A stretch of 64,000 bases of DNA from Thalassospira sp. TSL5-1. GTDB taxonomy: Bacteria; Pseudomonadota; Alphaproteobacteria; Rhodospirillales; Thalassospiraceae. The position numbers and the translations under genes were made by a program. The notes under the pieces were generated by a model. That model made no database searches. It was not told where the DNA came from and worked only from the letters and a program-made list of their open reading frames with translations. Shown piece after piece: positions 16,922-26,428 of this stretch (positions within the stretch are counted from its first letter, which is position 1; the number at the start of each line of letters is the position of its first letter). Where the stretch lies: the NCBI RefSeq assembly GCF_001907695.1, contig NZ_KV880638.1, positions 1,302,882-1,366,881 of the forward strand, in the 5' to 3' direction.

Positions 16922-17821
16922 ATGAAGGCATTATTGTTGCTATTGGGCACCGGCATATTGGGCGGAACCTCGATTTTATTGGCAAAGCTGGCGGTCGGCG
17001 CGGGCATGATGCCGTTGTCCTATCTGTTTTGGCAATGTCTCGGGGCCGGGCTTGTTTTACTGGTTGTTTCGGCCTTGCGGGGGGATGCGCCGTCATTTGC
17101 CCCGCGTTATTTGCGCTATTATTTCGTGGCGGGGCTGGTCAGCCTGGCCTTGCCGATGGGGGTGGGGTATTTCATGGTGCCGCATCTTGGCGCGGCGCTG
17201 GCCGGTATTTTTACCGCCATGCCACCATTGATCACCTATTTGCTGTCCATGTGCATTGGCCTGGAACAGGCCCGGCTAAAACGGATGCTGGGTTTGATGG
17301 CGGGGTTTGTCGGGGTGTTGTTTTTATACCTGCCACAATTAACCGCCCCGGACAGCACCCTGCTGGTCTATTTGCTGGTTGCGGCGATTATTCCGGTCAG
17401 CCTTGCCATCGGCAATGTCTATCGCACGGCGGACTGGCCGACCGGGGCCAACCCTGTGCCGCTGGCGGCTGGTATGATGCTGGCCAGTGCGGTATATTGC
17501 CTGGTGTTTGAACAGGGTCGTGATCATTTGATGATGCCCGGTTTTGATCAGGGCTGGCTGTGGGGTGTCATTGCCGTGCAGGTCGTTGTCGCCGCCCTGA
17601 TGTATATGTGCCATTTTGAATTACAGCGCGTGGCAGGCCCGGTTTATCTGAGCCAAATTGGCTATATCATGGCGCTGACCACCCTTGTTGGCGGGGTGGC
17701 CCTGTTTGATGAAACCCTGCGTCCCGAATTGCTGGTAACATTGGCATGTGTGGTGCTGGGCACGTTTCTGGTGCGGCCCGGTGGCAAAAAGGCGGCCCTG
17801 GCCCGCGCCAATGTGGATTAA
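16922..17821 (+). CDS. EamA/DMT-family transporter
   Basis: 299 residues from the ATG at 16922 (upstream ATG at 16883 would only add a polar leader). About ten hydrophobic helices in two EamA halves are visible, from ALLLLLGTGILGGTSILLAKLAV to the C-terminal LVTLACVVLGTFLV; a short basic tail ends the protein. Typical length and topology for drug/metabolite exporters. Substrate unknown. Divergent from the LysR gene, and its stop overlaps the stop of the converging arginase-family gene by four bases. Confidence 0.82.
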   Translation: MKALLLLLGTGILGGTSILLAKLAVGAGMMPLSYLFWQCLGAGLVLLVVSALRGDAPSFAPRYLRYYFVAGLVSLALPMGVGYFMVPHLGAALAGIFTAMPPLITYLLSMCIGLEQARLKRMLGLMAGFVGVLFLYLPQLTAPDSTLLVYLLVAAIIPVSLAIGNVYRTADWPTGANPVPLAAGMMLASAVYCLVFEQGRDHLMMPGFDQGWLWGVIAVQVVVAALMYMCHFELQRVAGPVYLSQIGYIMALTTLVGGVALFDETLRPELLVTLACVVLGTFLVRPGGKKAALARANVD

Positions 17822-18783
17822 CCTTCCTGGTCCTGCCGCACAATCGCGCCAATGGCGTTAACCAAAAGGCGCGATGCCACCAGGGCGGAGATGCCATCCA
17901 TATCGTTGGGCGGATAAAACTCCACCAGGTCAAACCCGGCAATGCGGGTGCGTTTGCCAATACCGGCAATCAGGTCAATCACCTGCATATAGGTTAATCC
18001 GCCCGGTGTGCGGGCGGCAACGCCGGGCATAATCGTCGGGTCCAGCCCGTCACAATCCAGTGTGATAATCACCTTTGCCCCTGCCGGGATGTGCGCAAGG
18101 GCGGTTTCTATGCCGTGCTGGTGAATATCGCGGGCCGTGACCAGGCGGCTGCCAAATGCCTGGGCATCAGCAATTTCCTGCGGGCGGGCACTGCCAACAC
18201 TGCGCAGGCCGATTTGCACTATCCCGGAAATATGCGGCATTTCGCTGGCCCGGCGCATGGGGCTGGAATAGCCGAATTTTTCGCCATGCAATTCATCGCG
18301 CCAATCCATATGGGCGTCAATTTGCACAATCCAGATCGGTCCGTGATCGGCAAAGGCATTAAAAAACGGGATCGGCAGGGAATCATCACCGCCCAACAAT
18401 ATCGGTATGGCAGACTGAGCCAGAATATTGCGGGTGGTGGCCTCGACCTTTTCGCGGTTTTGGGCATTGTCCCCCATCATCGTGGCAAGGTTGCCAATAT
18501 CGATGCAGCTTGCATCTTCGCCGTTAAATAACGGCCCGCCCAAATCAAAGTCCCAATGCGTGATCAGCGGGGCATCTTCCTGGCTGGCGGCCCGGATGGC
18601 ATTGGCCGCACCAGCATAACCGCTGCTGTCCTTGCCAGGATAGGTGCTGCCATGTCCGGCGCCAAAAATAACGGCCTTTGGCGTTGCACCGTTAGGCAAT
18701 TGCGCGGGCAGGCCAAGAAATGTGAGTTCTGGCTTTTGGGGCTCGGCATTTTGGATATGATCTGAAGATGGGGCGTCGGACAT
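17818..18783 (-). CDS. Agmatinase/ureohydrolase (arginase superfamily) with altered metal site
   Basis: 321 residues from the ATG at 18783 (AAGGAACG upstream). The binuclear Mn2+ motifs of the ureohydrolase family are present: DAHMD (D156, H158, D160) and DCDGLDP (D243, D245). The first motif, normally GGDHS, reads GGDDS, with D134 in place of the metal-binding His. The family hydrolyses guanidino compounds (agmatine, guanidinobutyrate and others) to urea plus an amine. With the His-to-Asp change the substrate, or even the metal content, may differ. It is probably co-transcribed with the HAD phosphatase gene 68 bp upstream. Confidence 0.85.
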   Translation of the reverse strand: MSDAPSSDHIQNAEPQKPELTFLGLPAQLPNGATPKAVIFGAGHGSTYPGKDSSGYAGAANAIRAASQEDAPLITHWDFDLGGPLFNGEDASCIDIGNLATMMGDNAQNREKVEATTRNILAQSAIPILLGGDDSLPIPFFNAFADHGPIWIVQIDAHMDWRDELHGEKFGYSSPMRRASEMPHISGIVQIGLRSVGSARPQEIADAQAFGSRLVTARDIHQHGIETALAHIPAGAKVIITLDCDGLDPTIMPGVAARTPGGLTYMQVIDLIAGIGKRTRIAGFDLVEFYPPNDMDGISALVASRLLVNAIGAIVRQDQEG

Positions 18784-18850
18784 GGGGCGTTCCTTGGTGG
18801 CGGGCGGGGTGTGGTCGGCAGTAAGTCTGAAGCAACTTTGATGGCCCGCT

Positions 18851-19513
18851 TCAGGCAGAAATGCGGGCTTCATGCAAAATCAGGCGGCCATCCTTATCCT
18901 GCTGGCAGGAAAGGGCATGATAATTGATAATGCTGTGCCCTGGCATATCGGCCGGTTGCGCATGGGTTTCGGTGACAGTCATCACCTTTGCCCCGGCGGC
19001 CTTTCCCGCCGCAATACCGGCGGGGGCATCTTCCCACACCAAACAGTCGCTTGCGTCAAACCCCAGTTTTTGCGCGGCCATTAAAAAGCAGTCTGGTGCC
19101 GGTTTCCCGGCGGTGACATCCTCGGCAGTAATCAGAATATCGGGCATGGGTAAACCCGCCGCATTAATGCGCTGCACGGCCAAGCGGCGTGGGGCGGAGG
19201 TCACAACCGCCCAGCGGTCGCGCGGCAGGGACGATAAAAAGGCCGCAGCCCCGCCAATCGGTTTTACCCTGTCGCCCGCGTTAAATTCCGCCTCGGTCAG
19301 AAGGGCTTCTTCCTGCTCAATATCAATACCGGGCGGGGCAAAACGGGCGATGGTTTCCACGGCACGCACCCCGTGCATGGCATGAATGATTTCGGCTTCG
19401 TTCAGGCCGTGGCGTTTCGCCCAGTCGCCCCAGGCTTTTTCGGCAATTTCGATGCTGTTGACAATGGTGCCGTCCATATCAAACAGAAAGGCCGCAAAAC
19501 CCTGCCCGGTCAT
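18851..19513 (-). CDS. HAD-superfamily phosphatase (subfamily IA, sugar-phosphatase-like)
   Basis: 220 residues. Motif I FDMDGT with the nucleophile D12 and acid D14, motif II VVTSAPRR, the GKPAPDCF lysine motif and WEDAPAGIAAGKAAGAK (motif IV) are all intact, with a helical cap between motifs I and II. The sequence resembles the small sugar-phosphate phosphatases (GPP/YfbT-like). Placed just upstream of the ureohydrolase gene in the same direction. Substrate not predictable. Confidence 0.85.
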   Translation of the reverse strand: MTGQGFAAFLFDMDGTIVNSIEIAEKAWGDWAKRHGLNEAEIIHAMHGVRAVETIARFAPPGIDIEQEEALLTEAEFNAGDRVKPIGGAAAFLSSLPRDRWAVVTSAPRRLAVQRINAAGLPMPDILITAEDVTAGKPAPDCFLMAAQKLGFDASDCLVWEDAPAGIAAGKAAGAKVMTVTETHAQPADMPGHSIINYHALSCQQDKDGRLILHEARISA

Positions 19514-19684
19514 AAAAACTCCTGACTTAAAATGATGTCAGGGAGATGTTAGCGCAGGGCGGGGCTGAAAAGAAACAGGTGGTTTGGTAAAATGATGAAG
19601 CCGGGCATGGAGGCCCGGCTTGATGATGTGTGTAAGCGCCTGTTGTACTGAAAGTTGCGCCCGTTTGTGCCGGGTGCCGCACCC

Positions 19685-20551
19685 TTAGGGTACCGCACGG
19701 CGCAGGCGCGGGGCCTCGGCATTGGTGGTATCAATCAAGCCGCGATAGGCATGCCAGCTGGCATGACCCAAAAGTGGCATCACAACCGCCAGCCCCAGCA
19801 AAAACACAACCATGCCACAGGCCGCCAGGACGGCAATGGCTGCCCCCCAGCCGGTCAGCACCCGCCAGTTGCGCAGGAATGCACGAATGCTGAGCGAGAG
19901 CGCGGTAATCACATCAATATCGCGATCCACCAGAAGCGGGATCGACACCAGCGAAAGGGCAAAAGCCACAATGGCAAAACCGCCCCCGATGACGGAGCCT
20001 GTTATCAGGAATGTCATGGCATCGCGCGAAAAGAATGTTTGCCAGATCAGGGCATCAAGCGGCGGAACCGTGCCATTGTAAAACAGCGCGAATAACAGCA
20101 TCGCTACCCGCGACCAGAGCAGGAAAAACAGCATCAAGATCACGCCAATCGCGCCCAATTGGCCGGGATTGCGGCGAAAGCCGTTCAGGCTGTGCCAAAG
20201 CGTGACATTTTCGCCCATTTCCAGGCGGCGGCTGGTTTCATACAGGCCAACGGCCAATAAGGGCGCAATCAGCATAAACCCCGCCCCCAAAGGCAGGGTT
20301 AAATAGGGCTGACCGGACTGAAACAGGCTTAGCAAAATCACATAACCTGCCACGACACAAAAGGCACCATAGGTCAGGCCAATTGCCGGGGCGCGTTTGA
20401 AATCGCGCCAGCCTGCCTCCAGCCATTTGCCGGACTGGTCGCTGGTGACGTCGCGAATCACAATGCCGCGCTGGCCGTTTAGGGTGTCGTTATTGTCAGC
20501 AGCAAGGCTGTCCGTCGGGGGTGTCATATTCGGAGTTGTCGAATTCGTCAT
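19685..20551 (-). CDS. DUF2189 domain membrane protein
   Basis: 288 residues with a polar N terminus of about 40 residues, then the DUF2189 pattern (W..AGWRDFKRAPAIGLTYG) and six or so hydrophobic segments (for instance FCVVAGYVILLSLF, GAIGVILMLFFLLWSR and VLTGWGAAIAVLAACGMVV). GGAGGATATATA ribosome site before the start. The function of the family is unknown; it often sits near cytochrome oxidase genes, which is not the case here. Monocistronic. Confidence 0.8.
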   Translation of the reverse strand: MTNSTTPNMTPPTDSLAADNNDTLNGQRGIVIRDVTSDQSGKWLEAGWRDFKRAPAIGLTYGAFCVVAGYVILLSLFQSGQPYLTLPLGAGFMLIAPLLAVGLYETSRRLEMGENVTLWHSLNGFRRNPGQLGAIGVILMLFFLLWSRVAMLLFALFYNGTVPPLDALIWQTFFSRDAMTFLITGSVIGGGFAIVAFALSLVSIPLLVDRDIDVITALSLSIRAFLRNWRVLTGWGAAIAVLAACGMVVFLLGLAVVMPLLGHASWHAYRGLIDTTNAEAPRLRRAVP

Positions 20552-20888
20552 TATATATCCTCCCTGCGCCGATGCGGGTCACGCGACAGCAGATACAACC
20601 CTGTTTGTCCTGCCAAACCCCGTAAAAAGGGGCCGGATGGGTATTTTGTTTTTTATTTGAAAGGTATATTAGCACCTATTGATGGATTTTCCACCCTCTG
20701 ATTATAAACCATTGATAGGTGTTGTGTGAAACGGGCAGGTGCTTTGTTTTTTTGGTGTCCGACAACCAAAAGATTGCCATTTTCTGCTGCAATGCAAATC
20801 AGGGCCTGTATGATAATGGTTTCTATGGAAAATTTCTGATGGGGCCCTCCCAACAGATTGCGCGCAAAAAGAAAGCGGAGCCGAAACT
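20552..20888. promoter_or_regulatory. Divergent intergenic region with stem-loop
   Basis: No gene. Contains an imperfect inverted repeat ACCTATTGATGG (20674-20685) / CCATTGATAGGT (20709-20720), 10 of 12 pairs, and within it on the minus strand a TATAAT that could serve the DUF2189 gene. GGAG just before 20889 serves the AsmA gene. Confidence 0.35.
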
Positions 20889-23800
20889 TTGAAAAAGATA
20901 CTCGCTGTAATTGGCGCTCTTGTCGTAGTGATTATCGCCGCCTTGCTGGTTATTCCGTCTCTTATTGACTGGAACAGTTACAAGGCCGAAGTGACCACAG
21001 CAGTTAGCGAAGCGACGGGCCGCAATCTTGAACTGCGCGGCGATTTGTCCCTGTCATTGCTGCCTTATCCGGCCCTGTCGGTAAAGGATGCCGCGCTTGG
21101 CAATGTCGAAGGTGCTGCCGACAAAAACATGGTCACGGTCAAGGAAGTCGAGGTTTCGGTGGCCCTGATGCCGCTTCTGACCGGCAATATTCGCGTTACT
21201 CAGGTGCGCCTGATTGACCCGGTTGTGTCGATTGAAACCTTTAAGGATGGCACCAATAACTTGGTGTTTGACCCCAAAGATGCCAAAAGCCATGGCCCGG
21301 ATGCGGGGACCATCAATAATCCGGAAAATCAGCCCGCGCCGCAGGCACCGGCACAGGATGGCACCAACGAACCCCCGGCACAGGATGATGGCGGAAGCTC
21401 GCTTGCAAGTTCGATCCGGGTGGACAGCCTGTCGATTGAAAATGCCACCATCATTTACCGCGCACCGGGCAGCGAAGAACGCATTGAAGGCCTGACCCTG
21501 AGCGTTGAAGCCGACAGCCTGAATGGCCCGGCCACCGGCGAGGGCTATGTTTTCTATCGCGGCATTCCATTAACCTTTAAGCTTAATGTTGGGGAAATCA
21601 GCCAGACCAGGGCCTTTCCCGTGTCGGTTCGTTTGGGCATAGACGAGGTTGACGGCGGCATTGATGTCGGCGGGCAGGTGGACCTTTCCGGTGCTGCGCC
21701 GGACTTTAAGGGGGAAATTAACGGCAAGTTCGAGGATTTGCGCAAGGCGGCCCTGCGCATTGCCGGAGATGATGCCGATATTCCCGATATTGCCGCCAAG
21801 GAATTTGATCTTTCGGGTAAATTGGCTGCCAATGCCAAGGCGGTTACGGTCAATGACCTGGCCGTGCGTTTTGGCGATACCCGTGGTTCGGGCGCGCTTT
21901 CGGTCAATACCGATCCGAAAATGAAGGCTGACCTTGCCCTGCGCTTTAACCAGTTTGACCTGGATGCCATTATGGCCCTTGCCAGAGCATCGGGCACGCA
22001 CAAGGCCGATGCAAGCAATACACAGGCCAGTGGTGATGCCGCTAAAAATGTGGACGTCGAAGTGCCCGACGCCGAAAAGGCAGGTGGGCAGTCCATTCCC
22101 TCGCAGGGGCGTAAAAACGCCGCCGATGCTGCCAGTGGCCCCTTGATTCCGGCAGATCTGACCGGGTCGATCGACCTTGAAGTTGAATCGCTGATTTATA
22201 ATCAGACCCCGATCCACAATGCCCGCATCAATGCCGGTATTGCCAACAGCAAAATCACGCTGAACGAGGTTTCGGCAGGTCTTCCCGGTGGTACGGATTT
22301 GCAGGTTTCCGGTGCCATTTCGGGCGAAAAGCCGCAGGTCAGTGCCGATTTGCGCTATGAAATTGCCTCGGACAATATCCGCGCTGTCATGCGCTGGCTG
22401 GGTGTTGATATTGAAGGGGTGCGGGCCGACCGTTTGCGCCGTTTCTCGCTGACCGGTGGGCTGAAGGGCTCAGCGGACAGGATCAATATCAACAATGTCG
22501 ATATGCGTCTGGATGATACCGCCATTCGCGGCGCCATTGTTGCCAATCTGGAGAGTGGCGGTTTGCCTGCGCTGGGGATTGGCCTGAAGCTCGATAAAAT
22601 CAATCTTGATCAATATATGTCGGCAACGGCCAGTGCGGCGGATGGTGCATCGGGCATATCGGCTGCGTCAACCGGCGACGATAAGGGCACGGCTGACAGC
22701 AAGGCTTCTGGCACTGCGGACGCGGCAAAGCAGGATCTGGTAAAAACCATTCATGCTGCCCTGGCCCCGTTAAAGGGGCTTGCTGCCAATTACCGGATTG
22801 GCGCGGATGAGGTAACATCTTCGGGTGTTGCCATTCGCGGTATTTCGGTCGAAGGCAGCCTGCGCGGGGGCGACATTACCCTGACCAACCTGTCGGTGGC
22901 CGATGCGGCGGGCATGTCGTTGCAGGGCAGTGGCGCGTTTCTGGGCCTAAAGGACGTACCGGAATTTAAAAACCTGAAACTCGGTGTTACGGCCAAAAAC
23001 CTTGACCCGTTGGTGAAATTGACGGGGATTACCCTGCCAGCCCCGGCGGCGAATTATAAATCCATGAAGGCGAACGTCACCCTGAATGGCCCCATGAGCG
23101 GGCCGGACCTGAATGCCAATCTGTCCAATGCGACGGTGCAGGTGGGCCTTAAGGGCAAGGTGAGTGGCCTTTTGGGTGATGCCCCGGGTTTGACGGGAAC
23201 GATCAATGCCCAGGCCGGCAGCCTTAACCGTGTTCTGCCGCTGATCGCGCCGACTTATACCCCGTCCGGGGATTTGGGCCGGTTTGCCTTTCAGGGCAAG
23301 GTGGATGGCAATGCCAAAAATGTTGCTGTCGATATTGCCAAACTGGCGGTTGGTACCTTTGAAACCGCCGGGACGGTTAAAATGGATGCCTCGGGGGATC
23401 GTACCCAGCTTGATGTCAATCTCAAGGGCGGCAAGCTTCGGGTTGATCCGTTCCTGCCTGCTGCACGGCGTGCGTCGCTTGATATGCCGCGCCGTGGCAT
23501 GCGCCGGGCGGCATTGCCTTCGTTTGACAATGACCTTCTGACCCGTGTGGATGCCCGTGATGGCACCCCGTGGGATGATAAGGTTATTGATGTGTCGGCC
23601 TTGCGCCTGATCGATGGCAGTATTTCCATTGTCATGGACCAGCTTGATTTCGATCATTTCTCGCTGGTGAACCCGGACCTTGCTGTCAAAATGAAGCAGG
23701 GGCTTGTCACCATCGATCATTTGACCGGCAAGATGGGCGATGGGCCTCTCAACATCTCGGGCGTGTTTGATGCCAGCAAGGATGTGCCAAAGCTGGACCT

Positions 23801-24470
23801 TTCCGGCACGCTGGACAATGCCAATGTGGCGACCCTGTTCCCCATTCAGGTTGCGAATGACACCGTGACCGGCATTGCCGGAACCAAATTTGCCGTCACC
23901 GCAAACGGGACAACATCGCGTGCGTTGGTCAAGGCCCTGAATGGGACGGCAACGCTGAACCTCAAGGATATTCGCTTTAGCAATGCCGATAACCGATCGA
24001 AAGATCCCAAGCTGGACTTGCAGGCGTTGTTGCGTCAGGGACCGGCGGCAATGGTGGTGGAAGGGGTTGGCAACAATGACCTGTTGCGCACCCTGGATGC
24101 TGATTTGAAAATTACCAACGGGGTGGCAAAAACCACCCGTGTGGATGCGACCTCGCGCGTGGGCACGGCGGATGCCGATGCCACCCTGGATCTGCCCAAC
24201 TGGATTATGGATACGCGGGCCGATTTTGATTTTTCGGAAAAAATCCACGACCTGCCACCATTTAGCGTTTTTGCCAAAGGCAAAATTGATGATCCGGCGA
24301 TTAGTGGCCGTATGGACAAGGTGGCGGTCAAAACGCTGGAAAATCTGCTGGGCAAGGCATTGGGTGGTAAATCGTCGGACAGTGGCGATGCACCGCAATC
24401 TGATCGTGATAAGGCAAAAGATGCCGCCAAGGACGTTCTTAAGGGGCTGTTAAACCAGTTTGGGCGTTAA
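20889..24470 (+). CDS. AsmA family protein (large, periplasmic, inner-membrane anchored)
   Basis: 1193 residues from a TTG start with GGAG upstream. One N-terminal membrane anchor (ILAVIGALVVVIIAALLVI), then the AsmA N-terminal domain (DWNSYKAEVTTAVSEATGRNLELRGDLSLSLLPYPAL), Ala/Asp-rich low-complexity linkers near residues 140-170, 375-415 and 585-615, and a long repetitive beta-rich body with the conserved AsmA C-terminal region (GDGPLNISGVFD, AVTANGT). AsmA-like proteins are thought to bridge inner and outer membranes and take part in phospholipid transport or outer-membrane assembly. Monocistronic, closed by a terminator. Confidence 0.88.
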   Translation: MKKILAVIGALVVVIIAALLVIPSLIDWNSYKAEVTTAVSEATGRNLELRGDLSLSLLPYPALSVKDAALGNVEGAADKNMVTVKEVEVSVALMPLLTGNIRVTQVRLIDPVVSIETFKDGTNNLVFDPKDAKSHGPDAGTINNPENQPAPQAPAQDGTNEPPAQDDGGSSLASSIRVDSLSIENATIIYRAPGSEERIEGLTLSVEADSLNGPATGEGYVFYRGIPLTFKLNVGEISQTRAFPVSVRLGIDEVDGGIDVGGQVDLSGAAPDFKGEINGKFEDLRKAALRIAGDDADIPDIAAKEFDLSGKLAANAKAVTVNDLAVRFGDTRGSGALSVNTDPKMKADLALRFNQFDLDAIMALARASGTHKADASNTQASGDAAKNVDVEVPDAEKAGGQSIPSQGRKNAADAASGPLIPADLTGSIDLEVESLIYNQTPIHNARINAGIANSKITLNEVSAGLPGGTDLQVSGAISGEKPQVSADLRYEIASDNIRAVMRWLGVDIEGVRADRLRRFSLTGGLKGSADRININNVDMRLDDTAIRGAIVANLESGGLPALGIGLKLDKINLDQYMSATASAADGASGISAASTGDDKGTADSKASGTADAAKQDLVKTIHAALAPLKGLAANYRIGADEVTSSGVAIRGISVEGSLRGGDITLTNLSVADAAGMSLQGSGAFLGLKDVPEFKNLKLGVTAKNLDPLVKLTGITLPAPAANYKSMKANVTLNGPMSGPDLNANLSNATVQVGLKGKVSGLLGDAPGLTGTINAQAGSLNRVLPLIAPTYTPSGDLGRFAFQGKVDGNAKNVAVDIAKLAVGTFETAGTVKMDASGDRTQLDVNLKGGKLRVDPFLPAARRASLDMPRRGMRRAALPSFDNDLLTRVDARDGTPWDDKVIDVSALRLIDGSISIVMDQLDFDHFSLVNPDLAVKMKQGLVTIDHLTGKMGDGPLNISGVFDASKDVPKLDLSGTLDNANVATLFPIQVANDTVTGIAGTKFAVTANGTTSRALVKALNGTATLNLKDIRFSNADNRSKDPKLDLQALLRQGPAAMVVEGVGNNDLLRTLDADLKITNGVAKTTRVDATSRVGTADADATLDLPNWIMDTRADFDFSEKIHDLPPFSVFAKGKIDDPAISGRMDKVAVKTLENLLGKALGGKSSDSGDAPQSDRDKAKDAAKDVLKGLLNQFGR

Positions 24471-24513
24471 ACCCGCACTTGTTTCCTGCCGTATTTCCCG
24501 TGCTAAATCTTGC

Positions 24514-24543
24514 AAACGGTCCCGGTTTTCCGGGGCCGTTTTT
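24514..24543 (+). terminator. Terminator of the AsmA-family gene
   Basis: AAACGGtCCCGG stem pairing with CCGGGgCCGTTT, followed by TTTT; 43 bases after the stop. Confidence 0.8.
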
Positions 24544-24658
24544 GTATATGGGCGGGTTGAAAAATACCGATTGCCACAAAACCGCAAAAAAACCTTAACA
24601 AATGCTGATTGCTTCGACATGATCCGCCCGTCGATTCCCTGCAAAGGTTATGGTTGGT

Positions 24659-26197
24659 ATGGTCGCGAAAAAAACGGCGCTCGATAAAGACCTCAAATGG
24701 CAGCGGCGGATGGACGCCGGTGTCGGTGAGACGGCGTCGCTCAGTGCGAAACTTGGTCTGTCGCTTGTTTTCCTTCTGGCGTGCAGCGCGTTTGTTGCCT
24801 TTCATATGGGGGGGCTGCCACGGAGCGGCTTTCTGATTGCCGCCGCCGTGATCGGCGGTTACATGGCCCTTAACATTGGTGCCAATGACGTGGCAAACAA
24901 TGTCGGGCCAGCGGTTGGGTCCAAGGCGCTAACAATGGTTGGCGCCCTTTTTGTTGCTGCCATATTCGAGGCCGCCGGGGCGATTTTGGCCGGGGGCGAT
25001 GTGGTCAGCACGATTAAAAACGGCATTATTGAACCCTCGCAAATGCCCGATGCGCAAACTTTTATCTGGGTGATGACGGCGGCATTGCTGGCTGCTGCCC
25101 TGTGGCTGAACCTGGCGACCTATCTTGGCGCGCCGGTTTCCACCACCCATTCGATTGTGGGTGGCGTGATGGGGGCAGGCATGGCGGCCGTTGGGACCCA
25201 TGCCGTGCATTGGTCCAATATGGGTGCGATTGCCGCAAGCTGGGTGATTTCGCCCATTCTGGGCGGGCTGATTGCCGCTGGATTTTTGGCCTTCATCAAA
25301 TTCAGAATACTGTTTGTCGAGGACCGTGTCGCCGCTGCGCGCAAATGGGTGCCGCTTCTGGTCAGCTTCATGGTCGCGGCCTTTACGGTTTACCTGATGA
25401 TGAAGGGAATCAAAAAGGTCTGGAAGGCCGATACGGTCACGATCCTTCTGATCGGTGTCGCCGCCTTTGGCCTGACATTGTGGCCGGTGCGCAAGGCGGT
25501 TTACCGTGCCTCGCGCGAGATGACCGGGCGGCGCAAGGAAATTGCCTCGCTGTTTCGTCTGCCTTTGGTGGTGTCCGCGGCGTTGCTGTCCTTTGCGCAT
25601 GGCTCAAACGATGTTGCCAATGCCATTGGCCCGCTTGCGGCTATTGTCTCGGGGGTGGATCAGGGCGCGATTGTCACCTCGGCCCCCATTCCCATGTGGG
25701 TGATGGTGATTGGCGCGCTGGGTATTTCGGCTGGTTTGTTGCTGTTTGGGCCCAAGCTGATCAAAACAGTGGGTAGCAAAATTACCAAACTCGACCCGAT
25801 CCGGGCCTATACCGTGGCGTTGTCGGCCGCTTTGACGGTCATCGTGGCCTCGGCTTTGGGGCTTCCGGTCAGTTCTACCCACATTGCCGTGGGTGCGGTG
25901 TTTGGCGTTGGTTTTCTGCGTGAAAGCCTGAGCCACCGTCGTCGCCTGCAGGATGCTCCACCCCCGCCGATGCTGATTGGGGGCACCGATGGCATGGACC
26001 AGCAAAGCCAGGATATTGAAGCCCTGCGCCAGTTGGACCCCAGCCTGGCCGAACGGGCCGAACGCAAATTGCGCAAGCGCCTGCTGGTGCGTCGCCGTTA
26101 TGCGCTGACGATTGCGACCGCCTGGGTGGTAACAGTACCCGCCGGGGCGTTTTTGGGGGCACTTCTGTTTTTCACCATTCGCGGCATGATGCTTTAG
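24659..26197 (+). CDS. Inorganic phosphate transporter, PiT family
   Basis: 512 residues from the ATG at 24659 (AAAGG 11 bases upstream; an ATG at 24650 is too close to it). Both PiT signature repeats are present: GANDVANNVGPAVG in the N-terminal half and AHGSNDVANAIGPLA in the C-terminal half, each with its PVSSTH-type loop (APVSTTHSIVGG, LPVSSTHIAVGA). Around ten to twelve membrane helices, with a cytoplasmic loop of about 60 residues near residues 425-485. It imports phosphate (as metal-phosphate) with protons. No PhoU-like pit accessory gene (DUF47) is adjacent. Confidence 0.92.
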   Translation: MVAKKTALDKDLKWQRRMDAGVGETASLSAKLGLSLVFLLACSAFVAFHMGGLPRSGFLIAAAVIGGYMALNIGANDVANNVGPAVGSKALTMVGALFVAAIFEAAGAILAGGDVVSTIKNGIIEPSQMPDAQTFIWVMTAALLAAALWLNLATYLGAPVSTTHSIVGGVMGAGMAAVGTHAVHWSNMGAIAASWVISPILGGLIAAGFLAFIKFRILFVEDRVAAARKWVPLLVSFMVAAFTVYLMMKGIKKVWKADTVTILLIGVAAFGLTLWPVRKAVYRASREMTGRRKEIASLFRLPLVVSAALLSFAHGSNDVANAIGPLAAIVSGVDQGAIVTSAPIPMWVMVIGALGISAGLLLFGPKLIKTVGSKITKLDPIRAYTVALSAALTVIVASALGLPVSSTHIAVGAVFGVGFLRESLSHRRRLQDAPPPPMLIGGTDGMDQQSQDIEALRQLDPSLAERAERKLRKRLLVRRRYALTIATAWVVTVPAGAFLGALLFFTIRGMML

Positions 26198-26256
26198 GGA
26201 CAACAGGTTTCGTCGCCTTTCTCCATTATCCCCGGAGTAAATGCACGATCTGCGGC

Positions 26257-26297
26257 AATGGCCGGTGCGTTCATCGAATGCGCCGGCCATTGTTTTT
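26257..26297 (+). terminator. Terminator after the phosphate transporter
   Basis: Stem AATGGCCGG and GCG.. pairing with CGCcCCGGCCATT-type arm around a short loop, then GTTTTTTG. Confidence 0.8.
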
Positions 26298-26428
26298 TGC
26301 TTGACCCACCGGGGTGTGGGGCGTAAACAGCGCGCACTATTTTTGCGACCCATTTTGCGCATCGTCGTTCCGAATTTCGGCACCGCGAGATTTGTTATGC
26401 GCGGGTTCCACCAAAAGGTTCTGAAAAC

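Noticed and set aside
19598..19621. 9-bp perfect hairpin AAGCCGGGC / GCCCGGCTT after the DUF2189 gene
   Set aside because: It would be a terminator by position but has no T-run on either strand; kept out of the features.
22947..24398. 483-codon open frame on the minus strand
   Set aside because: Antisense to the AsmA-family gene, no ribosome site, no recognisable protein pattern.
26300..26428. preQ1 riboswitch ahead of the queuosine transporter gene
   Set aside because: A small hairpin is present but the pyrimidine-rich loop and A-rich tail of preQ1-I and the preQ1-II core could not be found.
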